Shown here: one piece after another, positions 1 through 8,091 of the stretch
How positions within the stretch are numbered: position 1 is the first letter of the stretch
Layout of the letters: each line of letters begins with the position of its first letter
Origin: Halothece sp964463655
Lineage (GTDB): Bacteria; Cyanobacteriota; Cyanobacteriia; Cyanobacteriales; Rubidibacteraceae
Length of the DNA: 64,000 bases
NCBI GenBank assembly: GCA_964463655.1
Contig: CAYXDG010000005.1
Span: forward strand, 1-64,000
Direction of reading: 5' to 3'
The notes under the pieces: model-generated
Databases searched by the model: none
What the model saw: only the letters and a program-made list of their open reading frames with translations
What the model was told of the DNA's origin: nothing
Position numbers and translations under genes: made by a program

Positions 1-13
1 AAGCAGGTAAAGT

Positions 14-28
14 CGCCCTAGAAGGGCG
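14..28. repeat. Small perfect hairpin at window edge
   Basis: CGCCCT and AGGGCG form a 6-bp stem around a 3-base loop. It lies in a frame that is open from the window edge to a TGA at 90-92. The flank recalls the 3' flank of cyanobacterial IS200/IS605-type elements, but that is memory only and no transposase can be read here. Confidence 0.4.
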
Positions 29-61
29 AGGCTTTAAACCCAAATTTTTGGTAATCTTGTC

Positions 62-80
62 GGGTGGGCCAGGCCCACCC
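62..80. terminator. Perfect 9-bp hairpin downstream of the iron permease gene
   Basis: GGGTGGGCC, one A, then GGCCCACCC: a perfect inverted repeat 22 bases past the stop of the minus-strand permease gene. There is no T-run on either side, so it is either a non-canonical terminator or a member of the GGTGGGC/GCCCACC repeat type also seen at 49013-49029. Confidence 0.45.
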
Positions 81-102
81 AACTTGCCTTGAAATATCAA
101 GT

Positions 103-1764
103 TTAAATATTCCGCGATCGGGCAATTCTAAAACTTAAGAAAATCACTGGAATAATCCCAACCATAATAATCGTTAAAGCGGGCGCTGCTGCTTCAATTA
201 ACCGTTCATCAGAGGCATATTGATAGACTTGCACCGCTAGGGTATCAAAATTAAAGGGACGCATGAGAAGCGTTGCAGGAAGTTCTTTCATGACATCCAC
301 AAAAACCAACATGACGGCGGTTAAAATTCCTCCCCACATTAAAGGGGTATGTACTTTTAATAGCGTAGCACCCACACTATATCCTAAACTTCTAGAGGCT
401 TCATCTAAACTGGGTTTAATCTTCTCTAAACTGGATTCAACAGCGTTAAAAGATACGGCGAGAAAACGGACTAAATAAGCAAAAATGAGCGCAACAATTG
501 TGCCACTAAGAAGCAACCCGAAAGATAGATCAAAGCTGTCTCGTAGCCAACTATCAATGGCTTGATCTAAGCGGGTCACAGGGATTAAAATTCCCACAGC
601 AATCACGGTGCCTGGAATGGCGTAACCAAGCGCTGAAATGCGAACACCAATGTTTAATAACCCTGAGTTTTCTTGTCGTTTGCCATAAGCTAAAAAGAGG
701 GCGATCGCGCTAGCTAATATAGCACTAATTACGGCTAAAATTAAACTATTTTGAGCAATATTCCAAAAACTTTTATTGAGGGTATATTCTGCATTGGCAA
801 TAGTTAAATAAGCCAAATAAATAGCTGGGACAATAAAACCAAAGATTAAGGGTAAAATACAGGCAACGATCGAAAAAAGAGCGCGAATTCCTGATAAATG
901 ATGTTTTGGGGGAGATTGATAGGGACTCCCTGCTTGATAGTAACGGGCTTGACTGCGAGATAAGCGTTCTAGGAGAATTAAAAAGGCAACAAAGATCATT
1001 AAAACGGCTGCTAATTGGGCAGCAGCAAGACGTTCTCCCATGCCAAACCAAGTGCGATAAATACCAGTGGTAAAAGTGGTTACGCCAAAATATTGAACTG
1101 TGCCAAAATCCCCTAATGTTTCCATTAATGCAAGGGCTACCCCAGAAGCAATGGCAGGACGTGCAAGGGGAAGCGCTACTGTTAAAAAACTGCGCCAAGG
1201 ATTACAACCAAGACAGCGACTGGCTTCTAATGGGCCTGTTGCTTGTTCGAGAAAGGCAACTCTCACTAGGAGATAGACATAAGGATATAATACCAAAATC
1301 AGCATCGCGATCGCGCCGTAAATGTTACGCACTTCGGGAAACCAGTAATCATTGACACTAACCCAACCAAACAGCGATCGCAGTCCAGTTTGCACAGGTC
1401 CAAAAAAGTCTAAAAGATGGGTATAAGTGTAACCCAAAAGATACGCTGGTGCAGCAAGCGGGAGTAACAGCGCCCATTCCAGAATCTGACTGCCTGGAAA
1501 ACGACACATCGTGACTAACCAAGCGCTGCCCACACCAATCATAGCAACACCCACTCCTACCCCAATCATTAAAGTAAAGGAGTTTTTCAAATATTCTGGA
1601 AGCACAGTAGTAGCTAAATGTTGCCAAATGTCTCCCGTGTTAGCAAAGACACTGGCAACAATAAACAAGATGGGAATGGCAATTAACAGGGCAACCAGTA
1701 AGACACCAATTGTCCAAGCATTTAAGAAGATTTGACGAATTTGTTGGGTGGATTGAGACATCAC
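103..1764 (-). CDS. futB: Fe(3+) ABC transporter permease (FutB/SfuB type)
   Basis: This is a 553-residue inner-membrane permease with about a dozen hydrophobic segments, built of two fused BPD_transp_1-type halves. Each half carries an EAA-loop motif: EASRCLGCNPW near residue 180 and EASRSLGYSVG near residue 455. That arrangement is typical of ferric-iron permeases such as FutB/SfuB, which pass iron from a periplasmic binding protein to the cytoplasm using a separate ATPase. Translation can begin at GTG 1764 or the adjacent ATG at 1761; the ATG is the more natural start. The binding protein and ATPase genes are not in this window, as in cyanobacteria where fut genes are scattered. A thiamine or other iron-like substrate cannot be excluded. 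Confidence 0.82.
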   Translation of the reverse strand: MMSQSTQQIRQIFLNAWTIGVLLVALLIAIPILFIVASVFANTGDIWQHLATTVLPEYLKNSFTLMIGVGVGVAMIGVGSAWLVTMCRFPGSQILEWALLLPLAAPAYLLGYTYTHLLDFFGPVQTGLRSLFGWVSVNDYWFPEVRNIYGAIAMLILVLYPYVYLLVRVAFLEQATGPLEASRCLGCNPWRSFLTVALPLARPAIASGVALALMETLGDFGTVQYFGVTTFTTGIYRTWFGMGERLAAAQLAAVLMIFVAFLILLERLSRSQARYYQAGSPYQSPPKHHLSGIRALFSIVACILPLIFGFIVPAIYLAYLTIANAEYTLNKSFWNIAQNSLILAVISAILASAIALFLAYGKRQENSGLLNIGVRISALGYAIPGTVIAVGILIPVTRLDQAIDSWLRDSFDLSFGLLLSGTIVALIFAYLVRFLAVSFNAVESSLEKIKPSLDEASRSLGYSVGATLLKVHTPLMWGGILTAVMLVFVDVMKELPATLLMRPFNFDTLAVQVYQYASDERLIEAAAPALTIIMVGIIPVIFLSFRIARSRNI

Positions 1765-1835
1765 AGATCATCAGAGAATTTAGACGCAGTAGTTAAAGTA
1801 TTAAAAGGGTAGTCACAGTGATCGCATGATACATT

Positions 1836-1876
1836 TGCTTGCCCCCCAACCTTCCAATTCTGGGAGGCTTCCGTTA
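1836..1876. repeat. C-run hairpin repeat, degenerate copy
   Basis: A C6 run is followed by CCTTCC-AATTCT-GGGAGG, a 6-bp stem with one G-T pair. It resembles the C-rich/G-rich intergenic hairpins seen elsewhere in this window. It sits in the divergent spacer between the permease and cytM; no clear promoter was identified. Confidence 0.35.
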
Positions 1877-1981
1877 GCTAACTTTTTATAACTGAATATA
1901 GGATTCCTATATCTGGAGCAGACACAAGGCTTAAAATAACGGTAACATTTAGTTAGGACTGTTTAATAAACTTAATCAAGC

Positions 1982-2380
1982 GTGGACAGTACGAGCAAGA
2001 TAGTGACTAATCAGATAACTCAACCATCACCCGCAATTGCCAAACGATTAGCAATGATCGTCTGTTGTGCCATACTTCTAATCGCTGCTGGTGGGGTAGG
2101 AACTTATCTGTATCAAGTTTCTGATCCTTATGTGCAGGAAGTTCTAGCTACGCCTAGTGATCCAGAAAGGGGAGAGGCTATTTTCCAGATTAACTGTGCA
2201 GGGTGTCACGGCGCAAAAGCAGATGGCAATGTCGGCCCAAGTCTTCATCAAATATCTGATCGCAAATCAAAGTTAAGATTAATTCAACAAGTCACCAGTG
2301 GCGACACCCCCCCGATGCCCAAGTTTCAGCCCAATCCTCAAGATATGGCTGATCTGTTAGGGTATTTAGAAACGCTTTAA
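1982..2380 (+). CDS. cytM: Cytochrome c, CytM type
   Basis: This 132-residue class I c-type cytochrome has one N-terminal membrane segment (about residues 24-45) and a short soluble heme domain. The heme motif CAGCH has Cys72, Cys75 and His76, and Met112 in PPMPKF is the likely sixth ligand. The sequence NCAGCHGAKADGNVGPSL and the MADLLGYLE ending match my memory of cyanobacterial cytochrome M, a membrane-anchored low-potential cytochrome linked to stress-time electron flow and suppression of heterotrophy. The start is GTG at 1982; ATG 2054 lies inside the membrane segment and is less likely. It stands alone and converges on the ABC exporter gene. Confidence 0.85.
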   Translation: MDSTSKIVTNQITQPSPAIAKRLAMIVCCAILLIAAGGVGTYLYQVSDPYVQEVLATPSDPERGEAIFQINCAGCHGAKADGNVGPSLHQISDRKSKLRLIQQVTSGDTPPMPKFQPNPQDMADLLGYLETL

Positions 2381-2398
2381 GCCATTAATAATTTGTTG

Positions 2399-2463
2399 GG
2401 TTCATGGTTCATAGTTCTTTGTTAACGATTAGCAACTTGTCTTCAAAGAACAAATAACAAACA
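2399..2463. repeat. Convergent spacer with heptamer-like repeat and inverted repeat
   Basis: The spacer between the convergent cytM and ABC exporter genes holds GTTCTTTG and CAAAGAAC as an 8-bp inverted repeat about 22 bases apart. The words TTCATGG, TTCATAG and TTCTTTG follow one another with 7-base spacing. It could serve as a bidirectional terminator, but there is no clear T-run. Confidence 0.4.
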
Positions 2464-4287
2464 TCACTGAAACTGTTGGGCGTGGAATTGGGCGTAACGA
2501 GATGCTCTGGCTAAAAGTTGCTGGTGTGTCCCCACTTCAATGATTTTACCCTGTTCTAAGACAAAAATGCGATCGGCGTTGCGAACGGTGGCAAGACGAT
2601 GAGCGATAATGAAAACTGTTCTCTCTTTCAGGAGGCGATCGAGCGCGGATTGAACTAAGGCTTCTGATTCAGAATCTAAGGCTGAGGTCGCTTCATCTAA
2701 AATCAGAATTTTCGGATCAAGTAACACAGCCCGAGCGATCGCGATTCGTTGGCGCTGTCCCCCAGAAAGATTCACTCCTCGTTCTCCCACATAAGTATAA
2801 TAGCCTTGAGGAAGCTCGGAAATGAACTGATGAGCATTGGCTACCTTAGCTGCATTTTCGATGGCTTCTAAGGGCTTTTCTGGCTGTCCAAAGGCAATAT
2901 TTTCCGCGATCGTCCCAGAAAATAAAATGGTTTCTTGGGGGACAATGCCAATCTGACGGCGTAAACTGTTCAGTGTGGCGTGACGAATATTAATCCCATC
3001 AATGAAAATTTCTCCCTGTTGCGGGTCATAAAAGCGGGGGAGAAGATTCACTAAGCTGGTTTTTCCCGCACCTGATGCACCCACTAACGCTAACATTTCC
3101 CCAGACTGGACGGTAAAATTAATATTACTTAAAACCCAATCCTTGCTTTGGGGGTAGGCAAAAGACACCTGATGGTATTCTATCCTTCCTTCTAAAATGG
3201 AAAGCGCGAAGGCTGCTTTTTCTTCCTGCACACGCGGTTCGATCGCCATCAACTCAAACACTCGCGCAACAGAGGCTTCCCCCTGCTTAAACTCATTATA
3301 ATTAGTTGTGGTAATCGAAATCGGATCAATGAGCATCAACACCGCAGCGCCATAACTAATAAACTCACTGGTGGTAAGATTTCCTTCCGCAATTTGCCAT
3401 CCTCCCAACAGAAACAACAATAACACCGCTAAGGCTTCAATAAACCCCACAATAGGATATTGAATCGCTTTGAGACGCTCTGCTGCATATCTGGCTTTGC
3501 GATTGTGTTCAGCTTCTATGCTAAATTTATTGAGGGTATAGTCTTCTGCGGCCAAAGCCTTGATTAAGCGCATCCCACTAAAGACTTCTGTCAGCATTGA
3601 GGAAAGGTCAGAAATGCGGTTTTGGCTGCGTCGGGAGAGAGTTTGTACCTTTTCCCCAAACCAACTGACTAAAAAGGCGATTAATGGCGCAACGACTAAT
3701 AAAGCGAGGGTTAATTGCCAGTTAAGATAGATGACATAGGCAAAGACTGCGATCAGTTGGAGAACACTGGGGAGAAACTGATGGAAAAGATTGTTGACGA
3801 CTTCGCCTACGCGATCGATGTCTTCTGTGAGACGATAAGATAAGTCTCCTGTGCGAGTCGTTTCAAAATAGTCAATGCTGAGAGTTTGTAAATGACCATA
3901 GACCGCAGTCCTCACATTATATGCCACAGCAAGAGCCACTTTTGCCATTAATAAATCTTGTCCGTACTGTGCGATTTTCTGAAATAAGAAAATTAAGGCG
4001 GTGACTCCAGCAAGTTGAGCGCTACGAGTGACATTTCCTTCCCCGACTGCAGTAGAAATTAATCCCGCTAACCATGCTAGCAGGGGCCAAACACCCACAA
4101 AGATGATGGTACAAGCGAGCGCTTGCATAACGATCACACCTTGGGGACGAATATAGGGAAGGAGTTGCCAATAGGAAGAGCGTTGTTTCAAGAATTTGCG
4201 TGTTTGGTAATTATTTGCTCGATCGCAGTTTAACCCTAATTGACCATCAATTCCAGTTATTTGTTTAGTTGTCACTGTCTCAACCAA
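2464..4287 (-). CDS. ABC exporter, fused membrane and ATPase domains (MsbA-like)
   Basis: The 607-residue half-transporter has a six-segment membrane domain (about residues 50-320) and a C-terminal nucleotide-binding domain. Walker A GASGAGKT is near 403-410, the Q-loop QE near 451, signature LSGGQ near 508, Walker B ILILDEATSALD near 527-538, and the H-loop histidine in IIAHRLATV. It would act as a homodimer exporting lipid, peptide or drug; the substrate cannot be told from sequence. The first codon of the longest frame is TTG (4287); a GTG at 4275 is an alternative, and ATG at residue 54 would cut the first membrane segment. The gene stands alone on its strand. Confidence 0.85.
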   Translation of the reverse strand: MVETVTTKQITGIDGQLGLNCDRANNYQTRKFLKQRSSYWQLLPYIRPQGVIVMQALACTIIFVGVWPLLAWLAGLISTAVGEGNVTRSAQLAGVTALIFLFQKIAQYGQDLLMAKVALAVAYNVRTAVYGHLQTLSIDYFETTRTGDLSYRLTEDIDRVGEVVNNLFHQFLPSVLQLIAVFAYVIYLNWQLTLALLVVAPLIAFLVSWFGEKVQTLSRRSQNRISDLSSMLTEVFSGMRLIKALAAEDYTLNKFSIEAEHNRKARYAAERLKAIQYPIVGFIEALAVLLLFLLGGWQIAEGNLTTSEFISYGAAVLMLIDPISITTTNYNEFKQGEASVARVFELMAIEPRVQEEKAAFALSILEGRIEYHQVSFAYPQSKDWVLSNINFTVQSGEMLALVGASGAGKTSLVNLLPRFYDPQQGEIFIDGINIRHATLNSLRRQIGIVPQETILFSGTIAENIAFGQPEKPLEAIENAAKVANAHQFISELPQGYYTYVGERGVNLSGGQRQRIAIARAVLLDPKILILDEATSALDSESEALVQSALDRLLKERTVFIIAHRLATVRNADRIFVLEQGKIIEVGTHQQLLARASRYAQFHAQQFQ

Positions 4288-4343
4288 TAATTTGATTGCT
4301 TAAAGATGATAGGAGGTCATCAGTTGGTTTGCGCGTAGTTCCA

Positions 4344-4811
4344 CTAATTGTTAATCCTGAACTGATTCATTTCCGAGGAAAGATGATGTTGGGGAAAATC
4401 ATTATTATAAATAACCATTGTGGTGGTTTGATTTTCCTGAAAACCAATTTGCTGATAAAATTTCTGTTGATAAGTGGTCATTAAATAAACTCGTTCGACA
4501 CGACATAAACGGGGATGAGCTAACAGGGTTTGGACTAGGGTGCTTCCTAAACCATTTCCTTGATAGTCGGGATGAACTACGACATCCCAAATCGTCCCAC
4601 GATAAACACAGTCGGTTGTTGCGCGAGAAAAGCCAATTAATCGATCGCCTTCCCAAACTGTCATCACAGGATTACTATTGGCGATCGCGATCTCTAAATC
4701 TTCTTGACTACGCCCTTGGGCCCAAAATGCAGAGAGATTAAAAAGGTTTTGTAAAGCCGTAAGATCGATTTTTTCAGGGTCATCACAAAATTGAATTGGT
4801 TCATTGTTCAT
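4344..4811 (-). CDS. GNAT-family N-acetyltransferase
   Basis: The 155-residue protein has the GNAT core. Beta strands lead to VVVHPDYQGNGLGSTLV (about residues 75-91), whose Q/G-x-x-G segment binds the pyrophosphate of acetyl-CoA, followed by the YQQKFYQQIGF C-terminal helix. The opening FWAQGRSQEDLEIAIANS block resembles the plastid Ycf52/NSI and cyanobacterial GNAT group, some members of which acetylate serotonin or protein lysines; this assignment is from memory. The start ATG (4809-4811) lies inside a tandem heptamer array, so the first residues MNNEP are repeat-derived. Confidence 0.8.
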   Translation of the reverse strand: MNNEPIQFCDDPEKIDLTALQNLFNLSAFWAQGRSQEDLEIAIANSNPVMTVWEGDRLIGFSRATTDCVYRGTIWDVVVHPDYQGNGLGSTLVQTLLAHPRLCRVERVYLMTTYQQKFYQQIGFQENQTTTMVIYNNDFPQHHLSSEMNQFRINN

Positions 4812-4827
4812 TGTTGATTATTATTCC
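4800..4827. repeat. Heptamer tandem array over the GNAT start codon
   Basis: Four consecutive 7-base units on the plus strand (TTCATTG, TTCATTG, TTGATTA, TTATTCC) cover the GNAT initiation codon and its upstream leader. The periodicity was counted directly. Confidence 0.65.
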
Positions 4828-4828
4828 T

Positions 4829-4856
4829 GTAGGAATGTTTCAGGGAACGTTTCTAC
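4829..4856. repeat. Degenerate copy of the GTAGAGA...GGAACGTCTCTAC palindrome
   Basis: GTAGGAATGTTT and GGAACGTTTCTAC form an imperfect inverted repeat. It resembles the better copies at 39276-39299 and 44982-45007. It lies between the GNAT start and the toxin stop. Confidence 0.45.
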
Positions 4857-5137
4857 TAATAAATTTCACGATCGCTGCTAATTGATTCTAATAGAATCGC
4901 TGGTTGTTGTTGATATCTAACCAATTTAAATACAATTTTAATCTTGTATGTCACCCGACAAGCATAAGAATTTTGAAGCTCTCCTCTGAGTTGATGAGTT
5001 CTTAATCTTTTGGAAAATGGATCATGAACCAAGAGTCGCAAAACGTCTTGAAAATGAGCAGTTAGTTCAGGAGACTTTTTTAATAATTTTCGAGTTTTTT
5101 CAAGAAAGGGAGTCGAAGACAATAAAAGAAATTTCAT
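4856..5137 (-). CDS. RelE/StbE-family toxin of a type II toxin-antitoxin module
   Basis: The 93-residue small basic protein starts MKFLLLSSTPFLEKTRKL and ends with a core of the type seen in RelE toxins, LRGELQNSYACRVTYKIKIVF and LLESISSDREIY. RelE homologues cleave mRNA at the ribosome. The start chosen is ATG 5135-5137, which overlaps the stop of the antitoxin gene (ATGA) and so implies coupled translation. A 16-residue upstream extension in the open frame is not credible. The exact catalytic residues vary in this family and cannot be confirmed here. Confidence 0.75.
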   Translation of the reverse strand: MKFLLLSSTPFLEKTRKLLKKSPELTAHFQDVLRLLVHDPFSKRLRTHQLRGELQNSYACRVTYKIKIVFKLVRYQQQPAILLESISSDREIY

Positions 5138-5355
5138 GCTAACAGTTCTGCAATTATCTGCTGAGGAGTCATCCCTTGACATTTCCCTTGGGTAAACTCT
5201 TTTTGCGCTTCCTGAACTTCTGCTATCAGTTGTTTTCGTTTCGCATTTCGCAGACGATTTTGTAAGGTTTCAACGAGGGTTTCTTGTTCTTCGATCGGGA
5301 GGTTTGCTGCTGCTTCTAAAATCTCTCTAACAATTGTATTGGTGATGTTATTCAT
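5134..5355 (-). CDS. Antitoxin partner of the RelE-like toxin
   Basis: The 73-residue helical, charged protein (core ANLPIEEQETLVETLQNRL, then KRKQLIAEVQEAQKEF) lies directly before the toxin. Size, order and ATGA overlap with the toxin fit a type II antitoxin that binds its toxin and represses the operon. The start overlaps the 3' end of the SDR gene by eight bases, so the pair may be transcribed with SDR as well as from its own promoter. I do not recognise its DNA-binding family. Confidence 0.7.
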   Translation of the reverse strand: MNNITNTIVREILEAAANLPIEEQETLVETLQNRLRNAKRKQLIAEVQEAQKEFTQGKCQGMTPQQIIAELLA

Positions 5356-6124
5356 TGTGTCGATAAATCATCGTCGAAGCACTTTGATCGGTTGGAATCA
5401 CTAGCATTTCACTAATATTAACATGGGGGGGACGGGTGGCGCAAAAATAAATCACATCCGCAATATCTTCTGGGGAAAGAGGAGTTAATCCTTGATAAGT
5501 TTTCTCAGCTTTTTCTGCTTCTCCACGAAAACGTACTAAACTAAATTCAGTCTCGACTAACCCTGGATCTACACAACTGACACGCACAGGTGTCCCCAAT
5601 AAATCTTGTTTTAAGCCTTCAGAAAGTGTCCGCACCGCAGCTTTTGTGGCGCAATAAACATTCCCTTTCGGATAGGTTTGATGACCTGCGATCGAGCCAA
5701 CGTTAATAATATGACCGCTTCCGCTTGCCAGCATTTTCGGAACAATCGATCGCGTCATGTAGAGTAACCCTTTAACATTCGTATCAATCATTTCTTCCCA
5801 GTCTTGAATATTTCCGTCTTGGAGAGGATCGAGTCCACGACTGAGACCCGCATTATTGATTAAAACTTCAATGTTTGACCAGTGTTGGGGGAGAGAGGAC
5901 AAAGACTGTTCTAGGGTAACGCGATCGCGCACATCAAAGGGGAGTAAATAACATTCGCTCCCGTAATCTTTTTTCAATTCAGCGCTCAGTTTTTCCAGCA
6001 ATTCTTGACGACGAGCATTGAGAATTAACTTCGCTTTACCCTGAGCAAATATTCTGGCACAAGCAGCACCGATTCCGCTACTTGCACCTGTAATCAAGAC
6101 AATTTTATTTTCCAGAGAGTTCAT
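5348..6124 (-). CDS. Short-chain dehydrogenase/reductase (YdfG-like)
   Basis: This classical SDR of about 258 residues has the dinucleotide motif TGASSGIG (about 13-20), NNAG (91-94), catalytic Ser in VGS (about 145) and YCATK with Tyr158 and Lys162 (numbered from the upstream TTG). It is closest in style to NADP-dependent serine/3-hydroxy acid dehydrogenases of the YdfG group; the substrate is unknown. ATG 6122-6124 is preferred over the TTG one codon upstream; it overlaps the stop of the preceding gene (TGATG). The 3' end overlaps the antitoxin start, giving a tight chain of four genes. Confidence 0.85.
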   Translation of the reverse strand: MNSLENKIVLITGASSGIGAACARIFAQGKAKLILNARRQELLEKLSAELKKDYGSECYLLPFDVRDRVTLEQSLSSLPQHWSNIEVLINNAGLSRGLDPLQDGNIQDWEEMIDTNVKGLLYMTRSIVPKMLASGSGHIINVGSIAGHQTYPKGNVYCATKAAVRTLSEGLKQDLLGTPVRVSCVDPGLVETEFSLVRFRGEAEKAEKTYQGLTPLSPEDIADVIYFCATRPPHVNISEMLVIPTDQSASTMIYRHNE

Positions 6125-6936
6125 CAATCTTTCTCAGCATTCAATAACGCAGACTGAGCAGGTACAATTTTAAGTCTTTGCGATACTAATGTCATCCCAT
6201 TTTCACGAATAATAATCCCTGAGAGCCAGCGTTTTCCTGGGGCGCTTGGGGCTTCTCCAATCCGATAAATCCCCCCTGCTGGTAAAATTTCTAAGTCTAG
6301 CTCTTGTGGGCTTAAATAGTTATCGGGGGTAACTTCTTCTTCCAGTGCTGCTCCCAACAAGATATCATCTCCCACGGGTTCACGAACAATCACATCAAAG
6401 TTAAATTCTTCTCCCACTTGGATTTGATCGGGTGCGTTAACTCTCACACGGGGAGCGTTTTCACCGATATAAACTTGTGAGGACTCACTGAGCATTTCTT
6501 GTGAGGTAATTTGACCGTTAATCATGCGTTGGCGCGATCGCAGTGTCGCTTCTAATATCACCTCTCGCCCTTGCGCTTCCCTTAATCCTCGCACACGGGT
6601 TACTGTTTCAGCAACGATCGCGTCTCCCTGTTGTTCCCAGTTTTGCAATTCAATTTGATAATCAAGCTGAGCATAGGTTTCCCAGAGTTGTTGGAGTTTT
6701 TGCGCCATTTCTGAGGCCCTCAACCCTGTTTCTGAGGTAAAATCATTGGTATAAGCTGCGCGAACTGTTTCCAAATCGGACTCATTGGCTGCTGCTTGGA
6801 GTTCGCTGAGCAGTTGGGTTAAGCTAGGGGGGGCAGTGCTAGCTGGTTCAGCTTTGGCAATATCTGGGCTTAATGATAGCGCGATCGCTGCTGCGATCGA
6901 CCACTTTACCCCTTTTTTCAAATCAGAATTAATCAT
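6124..6936 (-). CDS. Exported NTF2-like conserved cyanobacterial protein
   Basis: From ATG 6936 the protein is 270 residues with a signal peptide (LKKGVKWSIAAAIALSL, then a cleavage-like AKA-E). An NTF2-like segment follows (SDLETVRAAYTNDFTSETGL... LWETYAQLDYQIELQNWEQQGD), then a beta-rich C-terminal half. A longer frame begins at 7002, but its extra 22 residues are encoded largely by the TTGTTCG heptamer array, so the shorter start is chosen. Its last base overlaps the SDR start. The function is unknown; it is probably periplasmic or thylakoid-lumenal. Confidence 0.65.
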   Translation of the reverse strand: MINSDLKKGVKWSIAAAIALSLSPDIAKAEPASTAPPSLTQLLSELQAAANESDLETVRAAYTNDFTSETGLRASEMAQKLQQLWETYAQLDYQIELQNWEQQGDAIVAETVTRVRGLREAQGREVILEATLRSRQRMINGQITSQEMLSESSQVYIGENAPRVRVNAPDQIQVGEEFNFDVIVREPVGDDILLGAALEEEVTPDNYLSPQELDLEILPAGGIYRIGEAPSAPGKRWLSGIIIRENGMTLVSQRLKIVPAQSALLNAEKD

Positions 6937-6940
6937 ATAT

Positions 6941-6968
6941 TTGTTCGTTGTTCGTTGTTCTTTGTTTC
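6941..6968. repeat. Heptamer tandem array (TTGTTCG type)
   Basis: Units TTGTTCG, TTGTTCG, TTGTTCT and TTGTTTC follow one another without a gap, just upstream of the ATG chosen for the exported NTF2-like protein. A C-run/G-run hairpin-like stretch follows at about 6968-6995. Confidence 0.65.
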
Positions 6969-7006
6969 CCCCAATGGAGGCAAAAGAGGGGGAATTATTC
7001 ATTGAT

Positions 7007-7297
7007 TTAGTTTTCGCTCATGATTTGTGGAACTTGGAAAAAGGTATCTTCTCGTTGAGGTGCTTGTTCCAGTAACGCTTCGGGATCAGGATATGGTTTG
7101 AGTTCATCAGGTCGTGTAATATTACTCACATCAATCGCACGAGTTGTTGGCAGAACATCGGTAGTATCTAGCTCGTTGAGTTGTTCCACATACTCCAAAA
7201 TACCGCTTAATTGAGTGGTAAACTGTTCTTGTTCTTCTGGGGTTAATTCTAAACGAGCCAAATGAGCAACTTTCTGTACTTGTTCGAGATCAATCAT
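7007..7297 (-). CDS. gatC: Aspartyl/glutamyl-tRNA amidotransferase subunit C
   Basis: The 96-residue protein has full family length. It begins MIDLEQVQKVAHLARLELTP and carries the GatC core QLSGILEYVEQLNELDT. It ends in a region matching the PxRxD...L PDP EALL..AP pattern (TRPDELKPYPDPEALLEQAP). GatC holds GatA and GatB together; the complex converts Glu-tRNA(Gln) to Gln-tRNA(Gln), which cyanobacteria need because they lack GlnRS. The gatA and gatB genes are elsewhere. It lies six bases from ycf3 on the same strand. Confidence 0.93.
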   Translation of the reverse strand: MIDLEQVQKVAHLARLELTPEEQEQFTTQLSGILEYVEQLNELDTTDVLPTTRAIDVSNITRPDELKPYPDPEALLEQAPQREDTFFQVPQIMSEN

Positions 7298-7303
7298 TGT
7301 TAA

Positions 7304-7825
7304 CTAAAAATAAATGTCCATGTCAGAGCGACCTGTGGTTTTGAGCCAGTTTTGGGCTTCAATGTAGTTATTGGGGGCCATTCGGATCGCCTCTTTCCAA
7401 TATTCAGCAGCTTGGTCAAACAGTGCTTCACCTTCTTCTTCTCTTCCTTCTTGTTTGGCTAAATCTCCTTGATGATGATAAATTACGGCTATGTTGTTCA
7501 ACGCTTGGGGAAGCCGAGGATTCGCCTCGATCGCCTGTTGATAATAGTCGAGCGCTTTTTCATATTCCCCATTGCTGGTGTGGATCAAGGCTATATTATA
7601 CAGGATATAGCTGAGATCGTTGGGGTCTTCTTCTAATTTTAAGGCTTCATAGTAGTTATCTAAGGCCTCTGCATATTCCCCATCTGACTGCGCCGACATT
7701 CCATCGCGATAATAGGTAAAGGCTTCTTTTGCTTTCTGTTGCGTTGGCAGTATCTTCAAAATTAAGTCTGCCATAACCGTAAAGGATTTATCAATAAAGT
7801 TATCGTTACGTTGAGTTCGTGGCAT
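7304..7825 (-). CDS. ycf3: Photosystem I assembly protein Ycf3
   Basis: The 173-residue protein has three tetratricopeptide repeats (about residues 35-155: YYRDGMSAQSDGEYAEALDNYYEAL, then LYNIALIHTSNGEYEKALDYYQQAI, then the EALFDQAAEYWKEAI block). It starts MPRTQRNDNFIDKSFTVMAD, a near-invariant Ycf3 N-terminus. It acts at thylakoids as a chaperone that brings PsaA/PsaB and partners together. It probably shares a transcript with gatC downstream. A second PSI assembly factor, ycf37, lies at 60.8 kb. Confidence 0.95.
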   Translation of the reverse strand: MPRTQRNDNFIDKSFTVMADLILKILPTQQKAKEAFTYYRDGMSAQSDGEYAEALDNYYEALKLEEDPNDLSYILYNIALIHTSNGEYEKALDYYQQAIEANPRLPQALNNIAVIYHHQGDLAKQEGREEEGEALFDQAAEYWKEAIRMAPNNYIEAQNWLKTTGRSDMDIYF

Positions 7826-8091
7826 AGTTAGGTAAATTGGGTTAATGTCGGTGATGCTTAAATTCTTTTATTTTACATTCTAATCTTCTTTGGCATCTAA
7901 AGTGATTCGATGATTTGCTTTTCCTCCCTACCCCAAAATACTCTTGTCAACTGCTGAGAAGGTCGATCGCAGCAATTAATGATAGATGAGGTTAACTAAA
8001 CTTAAATAAAATTCGGACAACTTTCGGGTAAAATATAAATGTTGAAATCAGCAAAAGTTCCTAAAACTTAAATTTTAGAGAGGGTAAAATT

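Noticed and set aside
3..92. Open frame at the left edge as the C-terminus of a TnpB-like transposase
   Set aside because: The 29 readable codons include two hairpins and match no TnpB motif that I can name; only the flank looks reminiscent.
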